Below, one piece after another: positions 37,551 to 46,541 of a DNA stretch of 64,000 nt (its first letter is position 1; each line of letters starts with the position of its first letter). The notes under the pieces are model-generated. The model worked only from the letters and a program-made list of their open reading frames with translations. It did not search any database and was not told where the DNA came from. The position numbers were made by a program, and so were the translations under genes. The stretch covers positions 7,513,566 to 7,577,565 of the forward strand of contig CP034993.1 of assembly GCA_004026145.2 (NCBI GenBank), written 5' to 3'. Origin of the DNA: Takifugu bimaculatus (Eukaryota; Chordata; Actinopteri; Tetraodontiformes; Tetraodontidae).

Positions 37551-37606
37551 ACCTTTCAAACTAAACCATGTGACTACTGTATGTCACATGGTTTAGTTTG
37601 AAAGGT
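37551..37606. repeat. Perfect 24-bp inverted repeat with 8-base loop
   Basis: Left arm 37551-37574 (ACCTTTCAAACTAAACCATG...) pairs without mismatch with right arm 37583-37606. The loop is tactgtat. No ORF, poly-T or transposon terminus explains it. Confidence 0.95.
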
Positions 37607-38214
37607 TTTAAAGGAATTACATATAAGTAATGAAAAATAATTTTTCAAACGAAAACTTGATTCTTATCGAACCATGATGTGTGTTTATGATTAGCATACA
37701 CCTCTATGATTTCTTACACAAGTGAAATAACATTATTTACAGTAAAGTTGCAAACATTTCATTCACTTTCATGCTGTGATAAACGCTTCATATAAATATA
37801 TTTGAATATGGCGCCATCTTGTGGGCAAAACTAATCGAAGCGGTAAATTAAGCTCAGACTCGATTAGCAGATCAATTATTTATATATCTTAGCACATTCG
37901 ATGTTTTTACAACAGTTTTTTTTAATATGCAACTGTAAAAAGAATACAACATCAAAGACATTATGTCTGTTGTTTCTAACAAAAAACTGCACATATTAGC
38001 TGAATATTTTAAAAAATCAAGCATGATAGATTTACCTATTTAGCTCTATCATATCTACATACAGATGACTATATTATAATATTATTACATTGGTCTGATA
38101 CCGCTACCATTTTTTCTTGTTACAGCATCTTTTTGTTGTTCTCTGACATATAACACAAGAACATAATTCCTGAATAGCAGGCCTTGGATTAAAAAAAGAG
38201 TGACTGATTGACTG

Positions 38215-38460
38215 GAGCAAAGATCCATCCATCCACCTCTGTCTTTGGGTGAGAGGTGGTGTAAACCCTGGAAAAGTCACTAGCTCAAATAGGAAACAAC
38301 CATTTACACTCACATTTACACCTAGTGTCAATTTAGTCACCAATTAACCCGTCCCTCAAATGCAAGCTCTTTGTCTGTGGAAGGAAGGGGGAATACCTGG
38401 AGAGATCCCATGCACATACAGGGAGAACATGGAAACTCCATACAGCAAATCCCAGGGGAA
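38215..38460 (-). repeat. Dispersed fish repeat fragment
   Basis: Phrases such as atccatccatccacctctgt, gagaggtggtgtaaaccctg, cacatttacacctagtg and acagggagaacatggaaact with ccatacagcaaat are the reverse of the common teleost/vertebrate repeat found also at 14.56 and 36.9 kb. Divergence is high. Confidence 0.55.
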
Positions 38461-39479
38461 ATGTGAACATACGTAGTGAGAATTTCTTGCTGTTAAACAC
38501 TCACCAATATGCTGCGCTGAACCACAAGCCTCAGCTATAATGGAAGTGACAGAGCCCTCCTACTGTGGAAGTGATCATATCTTAATCTTTAAATACACTT
38601 TCATCATCAGCAAACTCCAGCTGTGTGACATCACAGGCAGAACCTGTTGGGATTTCTCCGTCCATCACGCATCAAACGGAGACGTGAGCGTGGACAAGCG
38701 GTCGGACAGCTTCCTTTGTGGATTTTATGTTCATGTCCATTTCGATCTAGTGAACAAGAAATAAAAACTTAAATACTTTGAACTGACTGCTTTGTTCTGT
38801 CTTCAGTCATCTGTCGACTGAAGGTCATCAAAAATGAAGACCGATGATGGTGTTTTCCTGTGTTTTCCAGATACACTGGAACATCAGGGGGTGTATCTGC
38901 GGGCAGCATCCTGCCCTGAGCACCCTTTATTTAGAAACCTTCTCCTAACACCAGCTATCACCCTGTTTTTGTCCCCAGCACACAACCTTTTCACACACAC
39001 CCTGTTCTCCCCCACCATACGTCAGGCACATTTAGCCCACACACTCGCTCACATTTGAACACAACCATCTATTAGCAGCTCTCATGACTGTACTCCTCCT
39101 CGTGTTTGTTCTTCTATGGGCCCTCACCAGCCACTGCTCCAATCATTTTACCCCCGCCATCCCATGCCAAGCAGACCGAGTGAACACAGTCGCACACACT
39201 TAAACACAAACCTGTAGTCTATATAGTAGTTCTTCAGGTAGAACAGGTGGGAACACCAGCCAGAGGCCAGCGGAGGTCATACACGTGAAGGTCGTGTATG
39301 CCAATCGGCTGGTGGAATGGGAAAGATGTGGGCCGCCCCGCTTGCAGCACCATGTCCAGAATGTTATTTCTTGCCAGTCCAGGCCACACACGAAGTCTGA
39401 ACCTCAGAGTCCTTGATAGATTCCTGCGTATTACCACTCTTGCCCTCTGGAGGCCTCTTTAAAAACCAGATTTCTATCA

Positions 39480-40977
39480 ACATGAAGGTAGTCTCTATTA
39501 AAATAGTCTCTAGAAGTGCCTTTTTTCACCTGAGGAACATCGCAAAGATCAGGAAGCTGCTGACCCACCATGATGCTGAAAAGTTAGTCCATGCTTTTGT
39601 TACTTCCAGGCTGGACTATTGTAATTCTTTATTATCAGGGTGTCCAAACAACTCTTTAAGAAGCCTCCAGCTGATCCAAAATGCTGCAGCCAGAGTTCTG
39701 AAAGGTATTGACAAAAGAGATCACATTACTCCTGTACTGGCGTCTCTTCATTGGCTGCCCGTTAAATTTAGAATAATTTTTAAAATCCTTCTTTGACCTA
39801 CAAGGTCCTCAGAGGCCTAGCTCCATCCTACCTGGAGGAGCTAGTGACACCTTACCAGCCCAATAGACCGCTCCGCTCTCAGAATGCTGGTCTACTTGTG
39901 GTTCCCAGAGTCTCTAGAGGTAGCATGGGGGGCTGAGGATTTAGCTACCAGGCCCCCCTGCTGTGGAACCAGCTCCCTGTCCAGGTACAGGAGGATGATT
40001 CCATCTCTACTTTTAAAATTAGGCTTAAAACCTTCCTCTTTGAAAAAGCTTATTGTTACTAATTCTGCAGTTCCAGTTACTATCATAGACAGACAAACTA
40101 TCATACTTAGGGGGTCGTCTAATTATTAGGTCCTTCTCCTTCTCCTCTCCTCTCCTCTCCTCTCCTCTCGCTCTCCTCTCCAACCTCTCTCTCCTCTCCT
40201 CTCCTCTCCTCTACCTCACCTCTCCTCTCCTCTCCTCTCCTCTCCTCTCCTCTCCTCTCCTCTCCTCTCCTCTCCTCTCCTCTCCTCTCCCTCCCTCTCC
40301 TCTCTCTCCTCTCTCTCCCTCTCCCTCTCCTCCCTCTCCTCTCCTCTCCTCTCCCTCCTCTCCTCTACCTCACTCTCCTCTCCTCTCCTCTCCTCTCCTC
40401 TCCTCTCCTCTACCTCACCACTCCTCTCCTCTCCTCTCCTCTCCTCTCCTCTCCTCTCCTCTCCTCTCCTCTACCTCACCACTCCCTCCTCTCCTCTCCT
40501 CTCCTCTCCTCTCCTCTCCTCTCCTCTCCTCTCCTCTACTCACCTCTCCTCTCCTCTCCTCTCCTCTACCTCTCCTCTCCTCTCCTCTCCTCTCCTCTCC
40601 TCCCTCTCCTCTCCTCTCCTCTCCCTCACCTCACCTCTCCTCTCCTCTCCTCTCCTCCTCTCCCTTCCTCTCCTCTCCTCTCCCTCTCCTCACCTCGCTT
40701 CTCCGGTCCTCTTCTCTCTCCTCGCCTCTCTCTCTCTCTCTCCTCCCCCCCCTCGCACCCTTCCTCTCCCCCTCCATGCTGCCCCTCTCCTCCTTCCCCC
40801 TCGTCCTCTCCTTCTCTCCCCCTCTCACTCCTCTCCTCTCTCTCCTCTCTCCTTCAGCAGAGGGTCCCCTACATGAGTCCTTCAGGTTTTCTTCCCTTGC
40901 CACTGCTGCTTGTCCTGGGGTCAGGCCCTGAGATTCTGGAAAGCGCCTAGAAACAATTTTGATTGTAGAAGACGCTA

Positions 40978-41008
<31 letters not shown>

Positions 41009-41011
41009 TTT
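39480..41011 (+). mobile_element. 5'-truncated L2/Maui-type LINE with 3' UTR and tail
   Basis: The coding part at about 39500-39900 gives FHLRNIAKIRKLLTHHDAEK, LVHAFVTSRLDYCNSLLSGC, LQLIQNAAARVLKGIDKRDH and ITPVLASLHWLPVKFRI. These are the last conserved blocks of L2/CR1-group reverse transcriptases. A frameshift near 39795 breaks the frame. The 3' UTR contains an expanded CTCTC array, then ctggggtcaggccctgagat, gcgcctagaaacaatttt and gacgctatataaataaag, and ends in repeated TTGAT units. It is truncated in the RT domain, as is usual for LINEs. Confidence 0.85.
40131..40858. repeat. (CTCTC)n pentanucleotide array inside the L2 3' UTR
   Basis: About 730 bp of CTCCT-type pentamers with scattered interruptions (tacctcac, ccct). 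It becomes irregular to the right of 40660. The same pentamer appears on the opposite strand in the L2 tail at 44601-44740. Confidence 0.95.
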
Positions 41012-41554
41012 AGTCTATTCCAGACATCCACTTTACCCCCTGAAACAGGACGAACGGCTGCTCAGTGATCAGAAAAACCTTTGAAATGATTCACTTTAGC
41101 CTGGATTTAACTTCATCAGCTTCTTTACATACATAATACCGGTACACAAATAATTACCAGTCACACTCATCTACGAACCTATAGTTTTGGTCTCTTTTAA
41201 TTTTGCGCCCCTGGTTGTACACTCTGTGCCACTGCCCATTTAAGCATCACACTAAGGAGGGAGGGCATCGTGCTCCCAGGGGGCACCCAGCGGACATCTC
41301 CAGACAATTTTACAAGGGCCAGCATCACCCATTTCTGTGTGCCAGAGAGGGAAGCAGCACAATGAGGCAGGCTGGATTGTTTCATACTCCTAAACTAAAG
41401 AGTAATTATGCCAGATTGAGCAGCCAGTACCAGGACAAAACATAAATTACTAGCTGAAAACCCAAAGCAATGGCTCCCTATTTCTGTTACAGCACCTCTT
41501 TGAGCAGCATGCAGCTGTGGGTGCAGCCCTGGCATCTCTATCTGGCATCTCTAG

Positions 41555-41671
41555 ACCTTCTCACACTCACTTAACGTGAATCTGAAGGAAACATTCAAGG
41601 TGGTGTTCCACCATGCCACGTTGGAACTGTTTGAGAGGAGATGCATGTCAGGCTTAAAGATAATACCACTG
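41555..41671 (+). CDS. Candidate orphan exon A (39 codons)
   Basis: An open segment lies between an acceptor ggcatctctag and a donor CTG|GTAAGA, both phase 0. It contains NVNLKETFKVVFHHATLELF and ERRCMSGLKIIPL. An in-frame stop (TAG) sits within the acceptor, so the segment is open only as an exon. It does not resemble a family I know. The next segment (41823-41923) is phase-compatible. Confidence 0.3.
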
Positions 41672-41822
41672 GTAAGATGGTAGATCTAAAATGTACAGAT
41701 CGATTCTGCCAAACAAATATCTGAAAGCTTAATCCATTTAGAGAATATATGACCAGTTTAGAGACGATAAGTGTCTTGGCCTTTGAGGTTTAAAGTCCTT
41801 GTTTCCTGTTTTTTTTTTACAG

Positions 41823-41923
41823 GGGGCACTGAAACAACTGCAAGATGATGTGGAGAGGAGGATGTCCCGACAGAGATGCCTTCAGAACACCAGGGGATTC
41901 AACAGGACCAACAAACAGCTCAG
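41823..41923 (+). CDS. Candidate orphan exon B (33 codons plus 2 bases)
   Basis: A long T-run plus ACAG forms a strong acceptor, and CAG|GTAAGTG is a near-consensus donor. The 101-nt interval is open in phase 0: GALKQLQDDVERRMSRQRCL, then QNTRGFNRTNKQL. It is charged and probably helical. I do not recognise it. It could belong to an unannotated gene, to a lineage-specific transcript, or be an exon-like accident. Confidence 0.35.
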
Positions 41924-42595
41924 GTAAGTGTTCAGAAACAGTCACACACACATCCGCAGGCCTTTGTCTCAGAGCGGTGGACAATGTAGCGGTGCAGAAT
42001 CTTCAGAAACATTAAGACCCACTATTAAATTGGCAAATATAAAGCTGTATTCTCCACTGTACAAAGTGGCATTTCAGTTTATGTGTATGCCTGCTTCTTT
42101 AGTCCCCTTTTGGCGGGTATGTCCAAAGGCAGACGTAAGAAGAATCATCCAAGCCCAGACAGTCAAAATATTTTGGTTTTAAATAAAAACAAAGCAACCT
42201 TCTTATTGTATGGAGTACCAACACTGGTCCTCCATATAACTGTTGAAGGCATTGGGCTTTACAATATTTCATGCGATATTCTGACATTTTGCTCCATACT
42301 GTGTCATTGTGAGTTCATCCCCGGGAGTGTAATTTGATCAAATGACCAGCAGGTGTCAGTATTGACCAATTAGCTACTGAGCACACGCTGAACCTGTGGT
42401 GTCACGTAAGCAGTTTTATGCAACTTTGATGCCTGGATGTTGAGTGGATAGAGACAGCCAACGATTTTTGATTTTTTTTTTTTGTTTTTTTAACACTGAA
42501 TGTTGTAAAATTCAAACTCTGATTTCGATTCGAACAAGATGCAAACAAATGATTTTTGTACAGCACTCTATACCTTTACAGTTGATAACCTGATG

Positions 42596-43038
42596 CAGCG
42601 GTCACCAACCTTTTTAAAGCTGAGGGCTACCTTAAGATTCCCAAATGGCTTGAGGGCTACCAGCTCAAAACATATGTATAAACAAATCAAAAAATCAAAA
42701 GCATGCAATATTCACACAAAAAAACAATAATCATAACTTTAGGACAAGTACTTGTAAATGAATGTATTTATGTTTCACTGTCAAAGTGACATTTATCTTT
42801 TGCAAATGAACATGGCACAATTTCATTCAGCAAAAACAGAACTCAAATTGTTTTTCCCAATAAATGAGAATTGAGCAGTATAATCAATGATGTATTAGCT
42901 AGCAAAAGCAGGAATAATTGTTATGCACAGCCTTGCCTAAGGGCTCACCTGGACTCGAACCAATAAACTTGGGTACCCAAAGTCAGTGACTTATCCTATT
43001 TTTAGAATACAGATAATATATAGGGTTGGTGACACCTG
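42596..43038. mobile_element. hAT-like non-autonomous element
   Basis: The left end CAGCGGTCACCAACC and the right end GGTTGGTGACACCTG form imperfect terminal inverted repeats of about 15 bp. The flanking octamers acctgatg and atatcatg agree at 5 of 8 positions, as expected of an old 8-bp target duplication. The inside is AT-rich, encodes nothing and contains the tRNA-like segment at 42930-42963. The opening phrase gcggtcaccaacctttttaa is typical of vertebrate hAT ends. Confidence 0.55.
42930..42963 (-). repeat. tRNA-like B-box segment, second copy
   Basis: On the minus strand it carries GGTTCGAGTCC with the same flanks as 8751-8784, differing at 3 of 34 positions. The similarity stops abruptly on both sides. 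Confidence 0.5.
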
Positions 43039-43559
43039 ATATCATGTTAATGATGAGCATAACTTATGGAATGAGGCGCAGAATAAACGCATTATCTCTG
43101 TAAAGGTAACATTGAATTCAACATTACAAATCTGACTCGTCAAGTCACAACTAAGCTGATATGATGCAAATAAAGCCTGTAGATTTATCTACTGTGGGTG
43201 TAAAAACTACTATTTCAGTTACTGATTGTGAGACATGTCTGGTGCAAAAATCAATTATTCCACATGATCTTGAATTTAAAATACAAACAGGAGCTGACAC
43301 AAGTGTTTAGACATTTCTGTCAGGTTGTCTTAAAAAGAAAACCAAAGATGGATTATCTACATGTTTTTTTTACTGTCATAGAGGTGTTAAAATAAAATCC
43401 AACTCTGCAACACAAGTGAATTAAAAGCAAAAGAAATTTCTAATTATGCTCATTGAGTTTAAGCACGTTTGTATCACCACAATAAAGCAAGAAAACCTGC
43501 TGAGATGATTAAAAGTTTCTAATGACGAAGAAATTAAAACAACTGTAAGAGGGCTTCTT

Positions 43560-44398
43560 GAGGTAACATTTTGCCAGCAAGAAAGAGGGATGAGCGAGGA
43601 TATGTGAAGAACACTTCTAAGGGGGCACCAGTGGACTGGTTTGGACAGGGAAACCTGGAAACAGGGAAGTTAAGCTGGACCTTCATGGTCCTGGGGAGCT
43701 TCAGCAGAACCACAATGGGGGTTGACTATCCTATGCCAGGATCAAACCACACAAATAAATCCCAATTTTGCACCCAACACAATCCAACATTCGCTGTCGT
43801 GCCTTATTATGAGTGGTTAGCTCACAGAGCAAACATCATTACCCCTTGTAGTGTGACGCCATCACATACTGGCAATCTGGTGTCTTGGAATAGAGAGATA
43901 ATTCACTGGGCAGCCTTCTGGGATCACCATACCCTCCAAAACCCATCTGATCTCATCATCAATGCCCCACATCACAACTTCAGTGATTCAAAGGGTTGGC
44001 AGAATGCTAGAAAAGGGTCCCTAGAGATGCCCCCTCACCCAAACTAGTGGGACAGGGCATCAGGCTTGATGTTGAAGTGCAAACTGCTGCAGAGTGACAT
44101 TAAATCTAGTAAAAAAAAAAAGAAAAGAAAAACATCTGGCTTGCTGAGATTTCAGTCTCTTGTGAGTTCTAATCTGTTCCAGCTTCTTGTGGTCGGACCA
44201 GTACAGCTCCCTCCAGCCTGTACCTCCATTCTTCCAAGACCAGTGTCACAGCCAGTAGTTCCCGGTTGTCCACGTCCCATAGGGTTGAGTAAAGTTTCTT
44301 AGAAAAAAAGCGCACAGGATGAACTTCGTTGTTCGTCGCTCCCTCTCCCATATCAGACCCTTGTCAGACTGGAGGTTCTGGTCAGGTAGTTTGAGGAT
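43560..44398 (-). pseudogene. Ty3/gypsy pol remnant: RNase H to integrase region
   Basis: On the minus strand, shifted frames give a series of gypsy pol blocks: HPVRFFSKKL...DVDNRELLAVTLVLEEWRYRLEG (RNase H), YWSDHKKLEQIRTHKRLKSQ, FFFTRFNVTL, then EVVMWGIDDEIRWVLEG and EGCPVNYLSIPRHQ (integrase N-terminal zinc-binding region). Many stops and frameshifts are present. A 158-codon open frame on the opposite strand (43571-44047) lies over this piece and is most likely an antisense accident. Confidence 0.7.
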
Positions 44399-44405
44399 AA
44401 TCAAA

Positions 44406-44436
<31 letters not shown>

Positions 44437-44740
44437 TAGCGTCTTATACAATTAAACTTGTTTCAAGGCGCTTTCCAGAATCCCAGGGCCTGACCCCCAA
44501 CAAGCAACAGTGGCAGGAAAAACTCCCCTTTAACAGGAAGAAACCTGGAGCAGGACCCGGCTCATGTAGGGGGACCCTCCTGCTGATGGTTGGCTGGGTA
44601 GAGAGAGAGGAGAGGAGAGGAGAGGAGAGGAGAGGAGAGGAGAGGAGAGGAGAGGAGAGGAGAGGAGAGGAGAGGAGAGGAGAGGAGAGGAGAGGAGAGG
44701 AGAGGAGAGGAGAGGAGAGGGAGAGGAGAGGGAGAGGGAG
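44399..44740 (-). mobile_element. L2 3' UTR and tail inserted into the gypsy element
   Basis: It begins with four aatca/aatcaa units, the reverse of the TTGAT tail. It continues with tctttatttatatagcgtct, ggcgctttccagaatcccag, ggcctgacccccaacaagca and ctcccctttaacaggaagaa, and ends in a GGAGA pentamer array at 44601-44740. This is the same 3' UTR as at 40.86-41.01 kb and 57.12-57.35 kb, in reverse. It splits the gypsy pol reading between SVAAP (right) and the RNase H part (left). Confidence 0.85.
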
Positions 44741-44950
44741 CTGCAACAGAGCTTGCGTTCCTTATGAAGTACCTGTAGGAATCGGCAAAACCCAAAAATC
44801 TCTGCAGCTGTTCCCTGTCAGAGGGAACCAACCAGTCTGTGACCACAAAAACCTTCTCTGAGTCCATCTGGATGCAGTTGGGCTTCACAACAAATCCCAG
44901 AAAGGAAACAGACGGTTGGTGGAAGACTTTACAAATCTTTCAAAAAGAAG
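44741..44950 (-). pseudogene. Ty3/gypsy pol remnant: reverse-transcriptase end
   Basis: Minus-strand reading: PSVSFLGFVVKPNCIQMDSE, KVFVVTDWLVPSDREQLQRF and LGFADSYRYFIRNASSVAA. This is the conserved C-terminal part of the gypsy reverse transcriptase (SFLG...MDPEKV...VTDWP...LQRFLGFANFYRRFIRNYSS). It continues across the L2 insertion into the RNase H piece at lower coordinates. Confidence 0.85.
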
Positions 44951-44954
44951 GCTT

Positions 44955-45750
44955 TGTGAGGCTTTGAAATTGCTGATTTCTTATATTATTAATTGTAAAA
45001 TGAATAAAATGTTTCCAAGTAATGCACAGGACCTTTATGCTTGAATAAGCCCAGTTTTCTTATGACATTCAGATATGAATTAACAGATTTTATAATCACC
45101 TTTGTTTAATATGGCATATCTGTATAAGGAAAAGCAAGGAAAATGAAGTCCTAAGAAGAAGGAGGACTAAACACAGGGAAAAGGAAATTAACTATTTTAA
45201 AAAGCTTGAGTTGAAGTCTGTAACTCTAAGGATGGAAGAATATACATTAAGAGGGATGAGGGACGAGAGACGGAGCTGAAACCAATCAGGTTAAGGTAAA
45301 AGATAGTTAATGATAGAGGGTAGCCCGAGAAAATAAAGAGGAGGGATGAAAGGGTTGAAGTGGGAAATGAAGAGAGAAAGAGATTGAAAAGGATAAAGAA
45401 AACACAAGGAGAATCTCAGGAATAGTACAACTGAAGAAAGATTAGGAAGCTGAAGAAAATTTTAAATATCACTGACAGCAATCGTATGGCATGTGCAATA
45501 ATACTGTAAATGTTTAGGTAGTATCAAGCAGTATTGACGTTAACGTCGTATTTTGATTTTTTTTGTTTGTTTGTTTCCTTTTCCCCCCTATTTTGGCATC
45601 ATGTCTCCATTTTTGTCCAAGTGTGTACTGCTATCTCTTCAGCTATCCGGTCACGTCAACGAGGATTAGGCTAATCTGTAAATGGTTAATCTGCTAATTA
45701 AAGGCGGTTGTGAGGTGTGAAACAGAAATAATGGACGGCTTGTCCTCGAT
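44955..45750. other. Intergenic, nothing recognised
   Basis: A purine-rich, low-complexity-leaning stretch (about 45130-45470, many aag/gaa runs) upstream of ephx4. No gene was seen. Confidence 0.45.
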
Positions 45751-45759
45751 AAAGGCGCA

Positions 45760-46298
45760 CCTGTGACCGCATTACTCATTAACATATTAATGCGCCATAT
45801 TAATGGAGCCGTTCATTGCGCAATAACCTCTTGGCGAGGACACTTCTAAATTCACTAAATGTGGGTTTTAATGATCGTGAGCATTTTGGTTATGGGCTTG
45901 AGAGCTCGGGTTGCCATAACAGCCGCGTTCAGCCCCTTCCTCTGCAGTGATGTTCGGCTTTTCTCGGCCAAACAGCGGCTCGTTGCTGCGCCGAGACCGC
46001 AGAAAAGCCCCGCATGGAGCACCTCGGTGCCTGATTTCAGACTTGCCTTGTATAGTCAACAACAGCGTCTCCTGCTAAACAACCACTGCTGTCACACGCA
46101 CGCGTGAAATCTGACGTGATGCTGCCGCCGCCGTCCCATTCAGCCGCCTATCGGGGAACCTCCCTTCAGTCGTGCGTCTGCGCTGGTAACGAAACAACGG
46201 CATTGTCCGAGCAATATTTAAACAGGAGCGAGCGATTAAGGGGGCCGAATTCAGTAGGTAACTTGATCTGGCATTGATTTTTCTGCGGCAATGTAAAG
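45760..46298 (+). promoter_or_regulatory. ephx4: ephx4 CpG-rich promoter and 5' UTR
   Basis: CpG density rises sharply from about 45770 and stays high to the start codon at 46299, with GC-rich blocks near 45960-46010 and 46110-46190. No clear TATA box lies at a fixed distance, which suggests a dispersed, CpG-island type start. The exact transcription start cannot be read. Confidence 0.6.
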
Positions 46299-46541
46299 AT
46301 GGCGAGAGTGCTCCACAACTTGCTGCTATTTGTAATCAGACTTGCGCTGAAAATTCGACTTTTGGGCTTTTGGTCGCTAATATACGGTTATTGTGCTCTG
46401 TGCACCGTCGTAGCGCTGCTGAAACTTTGGTGGAACATTATTCTGAGGCCCACAACAACCTTCCAGTGGGCGATTCGTGAAACTCCCCCCGCTTGTCTGA
46501 ATGACACGTCCTTGGGAACCCACTGTTATGTTAGGATCAAG
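46299..46541 (+). CDS. ephx4: ephx4 exon 1: start codon and membrane anchor
   Basis: 81 codons, phase 0 exit at ATC AAG|GTAAGA. It begins MARVLHNLLLFVIRLALKIR, followed by a hydrophobic run (FWSLIYGYCALCTVVALL), and ends with the family signature SLGTHCYVRIK. The human protein also starts MAR and has a single N-terminal anchor. An upstream out-of-frame ATG at 46291 is followed at once by a stop. Confidence 0.95.

Noticed and set aside
37245..37559. 104-codon minus-strand frame with a His-Thr run
   Set aside because: Product of the TG microsatellite; no similarity outside it.
39200..39437. Minus-strand frames LRFRLRVWPGLARNNILDMV… and MCGLDWQEITFWTW…
   Set aside because: Suggestive of a transposon-derived peptide, but I could not tie it to a family or find borders. 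Left unassigned.
43571..44047. 158-codon plus-strand open frame, one of the longest in the window
   Set aside because: It has no ATG start (opens at TTG after a stop). The opposite strand reads as decayed gypsy RNase H/integrase blocks over the same bases, so it is most likely an antisense accident.
44319..44888. Frames of 100-180 codons on both strands across the GGAGA array
   Set aside because: They are created by the pentanucleotide repeat, which lacks stops in several frames. The only real coding signal is the gypsy fragment at their right end.
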